Origin: Membranipora membranacea
Taxonomy: Eukaryota > Bryozoa > Gymnolaemata > Cheilostomatida > Membraniporidae
NCBI GenBank assembly: GCA_914767715.1
Contig: OU612066.1
Span: 32,710,283-32,774,282, forward strand
Reading direction: 5' to 3'
Length of the DNA stretch: 64,000 nt
Of this stretch, positions 14,601 through 24,835 are shown one piece after another. Below the pieces are notes generated by a model that was not told where the DNA came from, searched no databases, and was given only the letters and a program-made list of their open reading frames with translations. The position numbers and the translations under genes were made by a program. Numbering within the stretch: position 1 is the first letter of the stretch; each line of letters begins with the position of its first letter.

Positions 14601-17600
14601 ATCTGTGTTTTGTTTCTAAGGACAGAAATAATTATTATTAATGATTTATTAGGAGAATGCTCAGTATCCAAGTCTAGCTTTCTACCTTATCTTCAACAAG
14701 CAGTCATTGGCAGCGTTGATACATGTTGTGATACCAGCGTTGACTGATTCGGACATTTTATATATCTTTGGAAAGCTAATTGAAGACCGATTCTGAAAAT
14801 ATTGGTTTCAGCATTACGTCATTTCATGGCGTTGTGCCATTTTGATAAAAGGCAGGATAATCGTTTGGAGGCGGAGTCTTTAGGACGATGGGTGCACATA
14901 CAATTGTTCATTTCGTACTTTCGGTCACTTTGGTTTGATGGGTGAGGATACAATGTGATGCAAACCACATGCAGAAAAGAAGCGCTATTTATTGTAGGAA
15001 GACCCTTTGCTACATGTCATGACTAATAAATAACATTGGTATCAAATATAGGAGTTACCCTCTTTGTTAGAATGCTTATAAATTTGAATGGTATGGTAAT
15101 GGTGAAAGGTGATTGGTGACATTCATGAATAAGTGGAGCTTTATAGATAGTGGGAACACAGTGTTTTTGTGATCCAAACCAAAGCGACCTAAATGAGCTC
15201 ATAACCAATGCATAAAGGTCAACAAGTTGCCTTTAACTATCTGTTATTTGTATACTTTCAAGCCTACCTCTATAAATAAATAAATAAATATAGGATGATT
15301 TTTCCTCTAGTGGACCACTGGATCAAGAAATTGCCTCTCAAATAACTCTGCAGTATAGGTGGTGGGCTGTCACCAATTACAGCAGGTCCATTCTTATAGC
15401 CCTCGTCTTCCTACTGTGTTGATGGTGCCAGTAATAGATAACAGAATAAAAATGCTCAGTACCAACAACAACCCTTCTTATTCTCCAAATCATATGCTCT
15501 AGTTGTTTTATTACCTGGATTTGTAGAAAACTTTGAGTACCCCCTCTTGTTCTGTCTTTCCCTCTACTAATCTTACATCTCCATTCTGATAAGTTTTTGT
15601 CTGGTTCTAAAATAAAATATTAACTCGTTTAAGAGGTTGTGGCATGTTACACAATGTTCAGTTCTTATGGTTGGGAGTCATTATCTGGCTGTGACTTGGA
15701 GTGGTTGGTTGTAAGTCCGCTTTTCTATGTCATTCCAAGCGTTTGCAGCATCACTGGCTAGATTTTGTTGGAGTTTTTGAGAAACATTATTTTCTGGCTT
15801 TATGGTAGAGTTTTCTATCTCTATTTTATTGGTAAGATCAGTGCACTATCAAGCTGCATGCAACTCATTGAAACTGTGAAAGCTTTCATCCCCCAGCCAA
15901 TAGAACTATGACAGTTGCCAATTGAGAGTATGATTCAATGAGGAAGATATATATGATATATAATAATATGATATAATAAGGATTGTCTTGATTTTGACAA
16001 AAAGAAGACAACTTATAATAATCCCTCTAAAAATTCACTTTTTCGAGCAAAATCTTGCATTTTTAGTACGTTCACATCTCATCTTTGAGTGAATATGAAA
16101 ACTTGGCCATATGTTGCTAATGAACCTGTTTAACCTAACAGTTGTCTAAATTAGACTGTGAACTCCAGAGTGATACCAAAATCTTGATGCCTTGATACTT
16201 TAAACATTCTGGTGTCATCCACTAAAAGTCAGACATTAATTTACTCAAATCTTATTCCATTTTTTTATCCCCCTGCCCATGTAAGAGTATAACACCCTAT
16301 CTTGTAGGATATTAATGTATGTGACAAAAAATACAAACCAACAAACCGACTTTTGCACACAACAACTACTAACCACACACCCTCAACAAGGGATGGTTGC
16401 ATTGACGATAGATTTGCAATATTAAACACCGGAGATAGCTTTAAAGTTAAATATTTAATACTTGTAATTGAATGAATCGCTAATCACTAGTGTGCGCCCT
16501 CCGATAATAAAGATCTCTCTCATACTTTAGGTTCTTCTGACCCAAGATGTGAAGGTGTCTTGTGTTATTGGCCATCAAATAATCCAGTGTTAATAATTAA
16601 TTCATAATAAATTAATATTGCCTCTGACAAATAGAAGTTTCCATACCAAATTAGACATGAAACATAGTATTTCCCCCATCCTAGTAGATCTTGTATCTTG
16701 GATTATTTCAGGTTCCCTGTCAGATTTTACAACCTGTCTAATGATATTACATCAAGCTTCAAATTAATGGTTTCCCTGAATTTCCTAATTTTAAAAAGAG
16801 TTTGTCGTTCATGGACATCAGTTGATAAACAAGACAAGAAAAAACAAGACCTTTGTTGGAACATTTTTATTTTCTGCACCATTCCATTCTGAGAGACAGT
16901 TCAGTTGGGTGTAGATTGAACTTTGAAGTTTGAAGTTGGGTCCAACTTCATACAACTTTTTCGATACTATGATAGTATCTTTTAACATTATACCATCGAT
17001 TGCAATTTGTTTTCCATATTTTTCGAAATGGCTGATTTTGTTAAACATTCTCATCAAATGAAATTTATGGCAATAATTTCTTTTTAGGAAATGGGTATTA
17101 ATAAAGTTTGTAAATTAAGCATCTGAGTTTATGGAACAGATGCTGGTGTGTAAGAAGCTCTAGGACTTAGTTAGACGCAGCATTATAAGCAACAGGAGCC
17201 CACCCAGAAGCAAAGGGTTAGTTTGGCCAGAAATTGGGTAATGTTTCCCTCAGGTCATTGATCATGCCAACTCACCTTCATCTCAACACCACATTTCACA
17301 TACATCTTCTGACCAGAGCTGCAGCTGTGTTTTCCAATTGAAGCGTGTCTGCAGAGTGCTAAGCTAGTCTCATTTCCAATGCAATTCAAATTAGAAAGCA
17401 TATAATAACTCTCTACAATAAATAATATTTGCTGTTAGGACAAAACTGATTTTAAAATCCAGCACATTATGAACCATCAATCTGGTCTTTTCGCATCTGA
17501 TTGGGAGGGACCTGCCAACTGTTTCCTGAGTATGGTCTTGGTTAGATATATAGGAAGCATTTCCTAGGGTAGGATGCAGTACTGACTACTGAGGGACTGA

Positions 17601-20600
17601 GCAGCCAGGCTTTGAGTCACCACAAAATCATGGATAGGGCTTGCAAACGTTATTAAAGCATGATTTGACCCTTACAAAGAATAAAACCAATCCTTTAGTT
17701 TACATTATATATTTATTACAGTATTTATAATCTTTGATTATATGAAGCTAGAATGTTTGATATATCTTGTAATCAGACATAGTATGAATACATTGTACGC
17801 AACATTCCTCTCCTTACCAAATAATAATCGATCATGATTATTGGAATCAAGTTTGCAAGTTTGAGGTTGAGGACTTGTTCCAAACATTTCTGCAAATAAT
17901 GATATATCAATCAGGTAGAATAAAATGCCATATCATTATACATTACCATATCGGGATGTAGAGTAGAATCTCCGGATTGATTGTAGGGTATAATTGCTGT
18001 TTATATTCTTACAGACAACTTCTCCTAGTGTAAATAATGTTCCAGGTGGCTGCATTGCATCGCATACATAACCCCAGCTGCGAAAAACAAGATGGACTAT
18101 TGTGAAATTATTGAATTTGAATTCAAAAAAACATGTTCATCCCACTAAGATCGTACCAGGAAACGAAACACTCATGTAAACAAAGGAAAGACCTCAATTT
18201 TGCTGGTCAGGCTGTTATGCAGTAGATAGTAGATGAGTATGAAAATTAGCTTATGATACGGTATCATAATAGTAACAAGCCAATTCTTACTTGATACCAA
18301 ACTGTAGCCACTACAATCTCAAAAATACGGCTGCAGATTCGGCAGTTTAGTAAGTATAAATATAATAACGAATAAAATACCACGCAGGAAATAATGGCTA
18401 ATACCAATTACACTCCATGTACGCTACCTCTCGTAATTGTATTTTACATCTTAGCAGATAAGGATAAGTTGTCATCTGAAACAGACAGACCGTCAGCAGG
18501 TTAACATGATTGTGATTTACTATGATACCAGCTATATCATTAGTAGGAGTATGTCTCATGCACTGAGTATATAGAAAAGTTTACATGTTACAACTCAGCT
18601 ATTGTTAACAAGCAATCAATAATTACGGGCAACAACCATTGTCTAATAGAAATACCACCAACAACTCAAACGAGATTACGATACATCAAGAGGAGTAAAC
18701 ACACTGTCACTCAGAAAGCTAAACTACTAATTACCCAGAACATAAGCCAACAATCATGAAACAATATTTATTACACAGATTTTGTGAACTGAAAAGTAGA
18801 CTGCTCTCAACATACCATCAAGAAAATATATATCAAACACTGTACACTGTAAATTTCAAAATAAAGGAGGGAATTTCCTATCTAGATAGCCCCCAAAACC
18901 GTCAAAGTGTGAATACTGAAAGACAAGCTATATCAGAAAAGGAAACCAGCCTGGAAGCAAGAAGATAAGACACTGAAACAAACATACAGAAATTTCATAA
19001 AACACATGCTACCAACAACATCAATGGCATAGTGAGAGGGAGAAATGTGAAGCAGATATTTGATTCTAACTCCACCTCTACGACAGCACCGCAGAGAAGA
19101 TTTATCAACATGTCAAAACCATCTCTGACAACCAGCTCACGACCTGCCTGTACTCAATCTACTCCTGCGGATATCAGCTGAAGTTTACCAACTATTCAGA
19201 GGTGTTAACACTGGAACAAATACAAATCTCCAAATCGCTGCACATGACATCACTAGTTGAAGTGCCGAAAACCATCCCACCCTCAACAGCGGTAAAACGA
19301 AACCCATGGTAATCAGCCTCAAGGAAAGACCAGATGCTTCAAACATGACTAAGCTCAAAAGATATGGCAAACAAAGCCTACTTCATGCCTATGGATCAAA
19401 CATTCTCCCCACAGTGCAATATGCAGCACCAACCCGTTCAGTTTCTCAACAAATAAATGTAGGAAAGACATCAAAGGTGTACAGCAACAAGCGCGCAAAA
19501 TAATCTCTCCTGAGCTCGATATCAAGTGTGAAAAAAAGATAATTCAAGCTGCTCCATGTGATAAGCAAAAAATAGAATTCTACTGTTCGAAATCTATGTG
19601 CTAAACGGAATATAAGTATTGTAAAACTTAATGGTGTCTATGCTTTGCATCCTGTGAGAATCCGTATATATTTGATAGAACCCATGTAAATGGTCAATGG
19701 TTCAAAAAGGCAGCTGTGAAGGCAGCGGCGAGGTGAATCAAATCCTCACATGAAAGGTCATCCAGTACAGAATTTGCTCCATTCTTACACAATGAAAGAT
19801 TACCTGATTTTGCAAAGACGATAAACTAACGGTAGGATATTTGATAACAAATTGAGTTTAAACTGTAGACTCTGTTAAACAAAATTATGAAGATCTTATG
19901 ACTCAAACTTTGTCGTCTAAATGCTAGCCACTATAGAGCAAACAATAAACAAGACCATTCGTACAGTGACAGGGTTTGCAGTTTGTGGCAATCTTTTATT
20001 GACCAAAATGAATTGTGGCAATCTTGTTTTAGAGGCTGGATTGTTGTAGGTGTTGCAGTCTTAATTTTCCAATAACAACAGAAGTGAGTTTCAGTTTGAC
20101 TTGAACTTGCACAAAATGAAAATAAAATTACAAAAACGGATAAGAGATTGTATCTGAAATCATCTGAATCTTGAGCAAAAGGAATTACCGTAGTCGAAAC
20201 CAATCACTGAAGTCACTGAAAGGCAGGGATGGAAAATCGTTATTGAGTATTACATGCATTGAAAAAATATATTTGATCTCTGCCCAGGCAGTTGCTTGTG
20301 GTATTCCATTATTGACCACCCAGCCCCTGATCTGGTGTGTTTGTAGGTGCTTTTCTCATCTGTCATTAATCAGAACTTACTTTGAATTGTAGAACACCTT
20401 GAGAACGCCTTCATTATCAGATTTACCGTCAACTAATGCAACATCTCCATTTGTGAATGATGAATTCTAAAACCAGAAGACAAATCGTGTTATTCATTTC
20501 ATAATCTGGTTGTCATTCGTAGAAATAAAAATTCACCACTCTACAGGTTAAATTTCTATGAGCTCACTTAGTGATTAGCAGCTACAATATGGGCGGAATT

Positions 20601-23600
20601 CTGAGATGAATCGTATGAAAAGCATCTGCAGGACACAATCCTTATATAATCTTATATAATGCTTATATAATCAATTATGCAAAATTCAGGTCCCGGAGGG
20701 GGGGAGGAGGGCCCTGTCTTTGTGTGTCTATCCCTTACCTGTGACCAGCTATAAGTCAATTAGCAAACATTACCTGCTGTCTGCACACTGTAATTGCTAT
20801 CAAAATAGACATCACTCAAATGTATTCCTCTCCCGGCCCTGAAGTTTATCAGAGGGTCTAATTTGATCAATACATGCAGTGATTAATTTCCTTCAATGTG
20901 AAAATTCAATGATAATATAACTTCAAGCTACTTGATTGTCAAAAGGTTGGCTGGTTTAACCGCTCATCTTAATTTGCTTTGCCAGTTGAGGAAAACAAGC
21001 CTTGAAAAAAATGCCTACACCATGTTACTGTGCACAATTGGAAGGGTTATATGTTTATATCATTACTATTCATAGGTAACATAGTAACAGCAGTGCATTT
21101 CCATTTAATGTGACTAACTTTCATTGTGTTAATAGAAGTATACCTGCTGTGGAGGGCTGCATTCAATGTACACATGTCGGTTATCATATCTGCAGTTTCG
21201 TTGTGTATATGATGGATTGTCCTGACACTGGTCGAGGTTTGTCTCATTGCCCCGGCAGTTGATATAACCCATTGTATAGTTCTCTGAAAAGTAAAAAGAG
21301 CAGTATTGGTGGAATTACTGCATAAATTCATATTGCATACATTCTTTTTACATTTAAACTTTTATCTGTAAAGTTGGATTGCAGAGAGACAACTTGTATG
21401 TGTCTTGTTTAACTCTTTCTAAAGTGTTTGATCTTTTTGTAGTACAGAAGAAAACCTAGCCCCTTCAAAAAAAGACACGTTGGTGGGAATGAATATGTTT
21501 GCTGATGTGTTGAATTGAAATGTATACAGCTGAGGTAGAATTTTAAATAAACATACAGTAAATTAATGTTTTAAAATACTGTTAAAACGCAGCACACTGA
21601 CAGCCTGTGACTCAATTTCAAAAAGATAAGATCAGGCGCAAACTTCATGAAAATATGCTTATGTTATGGGATGGAATATGAAATCAAAAATTAGTTAATG
21701 GTGTAGGTGTGAGAATTGTCTCTTCTTGTACAAAGGGCGGACAGCCGTATAAAGTCCTGCTCTTATATAGTTTTTTAACCCATAGGAGTAGGAGGTGGCT
21801 CAGTTGGTTAGAGCGCCGGACTTCAACACGCAATTGTTGAAGGTCGTGGGTTAGAATCCCACTGCAGTCCATCTTCTACTGGGGATTGGTTGGTCCCCCA
21901 GGTGGACTCCGACCTGCCTGCAAACAGAGAGCAAATTGGCGCAGATATTGCGGCCTCGCCAATAAGGCAATAATATTTCGCCGCCCATGCCTCGGGATGG
22001 GCGAGTGGTAAGACATCGGATTTTAATCAACCTTTAATCAACCTTTTAATCAACCATTCTTTTCCTTCAAACAATATGGTATTGCCCCTGGTAAACTGCA
22101 GTGATAAATAAATTTGAAATTAGAACACACCAGAAAAACACAGACATACCTATTGAATTATTAGTGTTGTATTAAATCACTAAATTCTAAACCTCCCAGA
22201 TAAATACATTTATTCATCTTTTAAGATAGTCAGTATAATTATTTGAATGTCTTGAGGTGTACATTGTTACTAACTTTAGAAAGGAAAAGAAATGCATCTC
22301 TTTATATCATTATCAGATTCAAGATAGCGAAGAGTTTGGCTTGAACCCACTCATCACAGTCTAATTATCAAATCTTCCCTTGTATCTAGTTCTAGTATGC
22401 GGAAGTCAGATCATGAGTTTTAAAGGTTTAGTCTCCCAATGGCTGGGAAAAAATTATGATTAGACCACACAGCTCACATGTATAGTTCAATGGGATTCAT
22501 GGGGATCATAGTGCAATCCTGTTATTTAAGGAAAAATATTAAAGAAAGGATTCAAGATCCAAACTACCACTAGAGTCATTTAGGAGTTCCTATCGATGCA
22601 CCTGCGGTCCTTGAGTTATGAAAAAATTCATATGACGAAGCAAAGAATACAAGCTCATAGAATATTGGTAAACATGTTATTAGTACAGAAATCAAGAATA
22701 CACACATGGGGTTTTTTGGATACAAGATTCAGGGTACAGGTATATATATTATTAGAACCTGTACCGCTTTCAACAAGAAACAATATTAATTTTAGAATAT
22801 TATAGCTTACTTTCTCCTGATATTGTGAACAGGTCACGGACAGATATAGGTTTATATGTTCTATCTATATTCCGGCACACCACTTGTCCTAGGCTGGTCA
22901 AAGTACCAGGTGAGCTTACTTCTCTGCACACATATCCCCACCTGTAGACAAACAGTGATCATCAGCATATTAGAATATGCTAGAACGGAAATCTCAAATC
23001 AATCAATGGATAAATGGATGTATGAAAATAATGTGTGAAAACATCTACGAAATTTGAGTGTCATAGTCAATAACCAAATGACGGTTCAAAAATGTTGGTT
23101 AGAATCAGAGATGCTCATCACACAGCATGTCCTGAAGAAGCGGCGGCGATATATTAGTTCCCTCGATGACCACAAAAATACTGAAGCATGTTATAGTCAG
23201 GCAGTAATAAATGATAAAGTTATTTTGTAAGACTTGGATGTTGAAAAATTTCTTCAGGCATAGATTATTGATGGTGGTAAGACATTGTTTCATGCATGTT
23301 TGGTTTAGTTTTATGATGATCCTTAATTTTACCCATTCACCATGCAATATGTTATGCCATATCAAAGATTTTATTTCATATTCAGGGCATGATTTTTTTC
23401 AAAATTTTGTAAGTTTGAAAGCTGACTGTTCCCAAATTCAGTAACTAAATTCCAAAATCTTTGCTAACAAAACTGGTGAGGCATGTGATAAGTAAGCTTT
23501 GGAATCAAATACCAATTATCTTCCAAAGTCATGCAGGATCAACTAACCCAATTATGATAAAACAGTCTCTGAATCTCAATTGTTGTTCTCCATAATTATT

Positions 23601-24835
23601 GCAACATTCAAGTAACAAAAATATAACTTACGTCGCGTTACGATACACTTGCAGTGCTCCATCTCGTGAAGTTTTCCCATCGACTAGGCGTACATCTCCT
23701 TCCTACAAGGATGAATGTGAAACAGGTCAACAGGGAGGATATTTTGGTAAACTGTTACCAAGGAGTTTTTTTTTTATTTGTAAATATAGCCATACCATAA
23801 TTTATGCCGAAAATATACCTTTAGATTCAAACTAATATATTCCAAAAGCTAAGCCTGTTGTTGGGTGTGAATCAACAAGGGTATTTATTTGTTATTATCT
23901 ATTATTGAATCGTTGTGATGTCGTTTTGTACGAAAAACGAGAATAGATCAAGTGCTTAAACTTTGCCGGGTTGCTGGTAGTGGCACTAGACTATCAGCCA
24001 CTTACTAATCAGAAAGAAAATATCTGGCTGGTGTTTGATACCTGCAAAATTTCCAATCAGGCTTCATGTAACAACCAACTAAAACATAACAGGTCTCCAG
24101 TTTATAAATATGGGGAGGTTGTCTATGCATTCAATCTAAATAGGGATGGGAGTGAGAGTCATCATGTGAGACATTGATAAGCTGTAGTAACTCCGGCTAT
24201 GAAGCAGTCAGATGATTAAATACAAGGTTGGAGGACAAGTCTCTTGAGAAAGATATCAATGAATAAGGGTGTAAAATCAAGCAACTGTATTTATTGGCTG
24301 ATGTGCCGTATACCCAAATCTCACAGAAAACCTGAGAGGAGTACTTCAATACAGTATAAACCAATATAAGACCGCAAGAAAACTAAAAAAACCGAGAGCA
24401 CAAATATTATCATATGACAGTAAAATAGCAATTAAGACGGAGTAAATGTGCTATAGTTTATTTCTGGAATATAACTTCAATTCGGCAATACTGTTTTAGG
24501 AGAAACATTATATTTACTATATATTATATAGCACTAAAAATGAAATCTAACGGTTTGTGCGCTTTTTTCAATATTAATGTTGAATTTCATCGCAATTTCC
24601 AATTTCCTCGATACATACAAACAGTAGGCACGTTAGCTGGCCAGGACAAAATTATATCAGTTTAGCATTAGAGAATCATATTTGTGTGATAAACACCATT
24701 TTTTAATTTAAAGGTAAACTCTAAACACAAACTCATTACTAATAAAGGAAAACTCACCTGAACCGCTGCTGTGGCAAAGTTTGATGAAAGTAATACTAAG
24801 GTCAGCCAGGTGACTGTAGACGACCACCACTCCAT
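857..24835 (-). CDS. Secreted SRCR(x5)-EGF(x3)-ZP(x2) mosaic protein, 29 coding exons
   Basis: I assembled 29 exons whose phases all join, giving 3882 coding bases and about 1293 residues. Order: signal peptide (residues 1-24), five SRCR domains (27-626), three EGF domains (627-750), and two ZP modules (751-997 and 998-1293). The start is the ATG at 24835, followed by a hydrophobic leader; another in-frame ATG lies a little upstream. The stop is at 857-859, and an AATAAA signal (read on the minus strand, 754-759) lies about 100 bases beyond it. The architecture resembles DMBT1-like and other SRCR/ZP proteins, which polymerise or bind ligands at epithelial surfaces; that role is inferred. No transmembrane segment or GPI signal was seen after the last ZP module, so the product looks secreted, unless a further 3' exon was missed. 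All introns except one are GT-AG. Confidence 0.93.
4020..4072. repeat. GTATGTTT microsatellite
   Basis: About six GTATGTTT-like units with a GTATGTATGTATG end lie in a ZP module 1 intron. Confidence 0.9.
4491..4625 (+). repeat. tRNA-derived SINE-like sequence
   Basis: A tRNA-like region carries a perfect B-box (GGTTCGAGTCC, 4564-4574) and an A-box-like stretch upstream (about 4502-4522). It lies in an intron of ZP module 1. The body following the tRNA-like part differs from the SINE family at 21.8 and 49.1 kb, so it may be another family. Confidence 0.5.
5017..5622. repeat. Foldback element with inverted tRNA-like halves
   Basis: Long imperfect inverted arms (about 5017-5170 and 5455-5622) enclose two tRNA-like pieces in opposite orientation. 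One has A-box-like TAGCTCAGTATTAGCGTC and B-box GGTTCGAGACC (5393-5403). The other has its B-box on the minus strand at 5286-5296. A related copy lies at 11127-11705. It sits in the intron between the first two exons of ZP module 1. Confidence 0.75.
6760..8197 (-). other. Three EGF domains, one exon each
   Basis: Exons are 8075-8197, 7468-7593 and 6760-6882, all with phase-1 borders, the typical shuffled EGF exon. Each shows six cysteines. The second begins DIDEC, the calcium-binding EGF signature, and the third begins EKDEC followed by IENGGC. The first is less canonical ([12 protein letters not shown]). They form a spacer between the SRCR array and the ZP modules. Confidence 0.93.
8502..10446 (-). 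other. SRCR domain 5 (three exons)
   Basis: Exons are 10376-10446, 8932-9044 and 8502-8630. Landmarks are [47 protein letters not shown] and HVMVNC. It is the most canonical copy, with the [14 protein letters not shown] core found in SRCR proteins across animals. It joins the EGF block in phase 1. Confidence 0.93.
9765..9836. other. Isolated 22-bp stem-loop in an SRCR 5 intron
   Basis: Arms 9765-9786 and 9815-9836 are complementary over 22 positions, with a single G:T pair, around a 28-base loop. It could be a precursor microRNA-like hairpin or the remains of a tiny inverted-repeat element. The sequence alone cannot decide. Confidence 0.5.
11127..11705. repeat. Second copy of the tRNA-containing foldback element
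   Basis: The left arm starts around 11127 and matches 5017 onward. The right arm ends near 11705. A tRNA-like segment with A-box-like TGGTGCGATGGTAGAGCC (ending 11465) and B-box GGTTCGAGACC (11491-11501) lies between them, with a degenerate inverted partner near 11345-11410. This copy is more diverged than the first. Confidence 0.7.
12061..12160. mobile_element. 100-base hairpin insertion with 11-bp target duplication
   Basis: The arms begin GCCTGTCTTGACAAGCTTTG and end with the complement; each includes a run of G or C. The centre is itself palindromic. The direct repeat TATTCATACTA borders the element exactly on both sides (12050-12060 and 12161-12171), as expected of a transposed element. 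A shorter relative lies at 36209-36268. Confidence 0.75.
13528..15606 (-). other. SRCR domain 3 (three exons)
   Basis: Exons are 15515-15606, 14229-14359 and 13528-13664. Landmarks are [49 protein letters not shown]. The tryptophan normally found before GYVC is leucine here (SLGYVC). This domain is closest to SRCR 4, and the matching introns of the two domains also share sequence. Confidence 0.92.
17276..20466 (-). other. SRCR domain 2 (four exons, one extra)
   Basis: Exons are 20381-20466, 17947-18077, 17818-17889 and 17276-17412. Landmarks are [29 protein letters not shown], then [13 protein letters not shown] and MYVKCG. An additional 72-base exon (17818-17889, starting [13 protein letters not shown]) sits between the usual second and third exons. 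It has good splice borders, keeps phase and adds 24 residues with one cysteine. No other SRCR in the gene has it. Confidence 0.9.
18900..19620 (+). pseudogene. Decayed non-LTR retrotransposon reverse transcriptase
   Basis: Translated pieces match the region after the catalytic YxDD box of LINE reverse transcriptases: an AAHDITS stretch with a stop replacing tryptophan, then [13 protein letters not shown] (about 19219-19325). Further on come [18 protein letters not shown] and SQQIN (19378-19460), the thumb-region signature. Stops and frame changes show it is dead. It lies in an SRCR 2 intron. Confidence 0.6.
21144..23702 (-). other. SRCR domain 1 (three exons)
   Basis: Exons are 23632-23702, 22811-22941 and 21144-21283. 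The first carries the SRCR opening (DVRLVDG, then LQVYRN). The second carries WGYVC and the conserved VVCRN. The third carries [13 protein letters not shown] and ends HVYIEC. Six cysteines are visible, as in group A SRCR domains. Every SRCR in this gene is split the same way (short exon, 113-134-base exon, 129-140-base exon), so the modules arose by duplication of a three-exon unit. Confidence 0.93.
21776..22060 (+). repeat. tRNA-derived SINE, family also at 49 kb
   Basis: The head has an A-box (TGGCTCAGTTGGTTAGAGC, 21796-21814) and a B-box (GGTTAGAATCC, 21849-21859). A non-tRNA body follows, containing CTGCCTGCAAACAGAGAG. The tail has three copies of TTTAATCAACC-like units (22019-22055). The head and body match the minus-strand copy at 48985-49160. 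It is in an SRCR 1 intron. Confidence 0.75.
24302..24415 (+). pseudogene. Degenerate duplicate of part of the 27.8-kb exon
   Basis: About 105 bases align with 28054-28160, inside the second exon of the plus-strand gene. Shared blocks include GAGAGGAGTACTTC, CAGTATAAACCA and CCGCAAGAAAACTA. Small indels and substitutions break the frame. It lies in the first intron of the SRCR/ZP gene, 3.7 kb from its source, with no splice sites kept. Confidence 0.75.
24758..24835 (-). other. Exon 1: signal peptide of the SRCR/ZP protein
   Basis: The exon encodes 26 residues starting MEWWSS, with a hydrophobic core (WLTLVLL) and small residues before the likely cleavage site (FATAA). It ends in CAG followed by a GTGAG donor, in phase 0. 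Entry into the secretory pathway fits the extracellular domains that follow. Confidence 0.88.

Noticed and set aside
21796-21859. Possible functional tRNA gene
   Set aside because: The A- and B-boxes are good, but a SINE body and repeated tail follow, and a second full-length copy exists at 49 kb.
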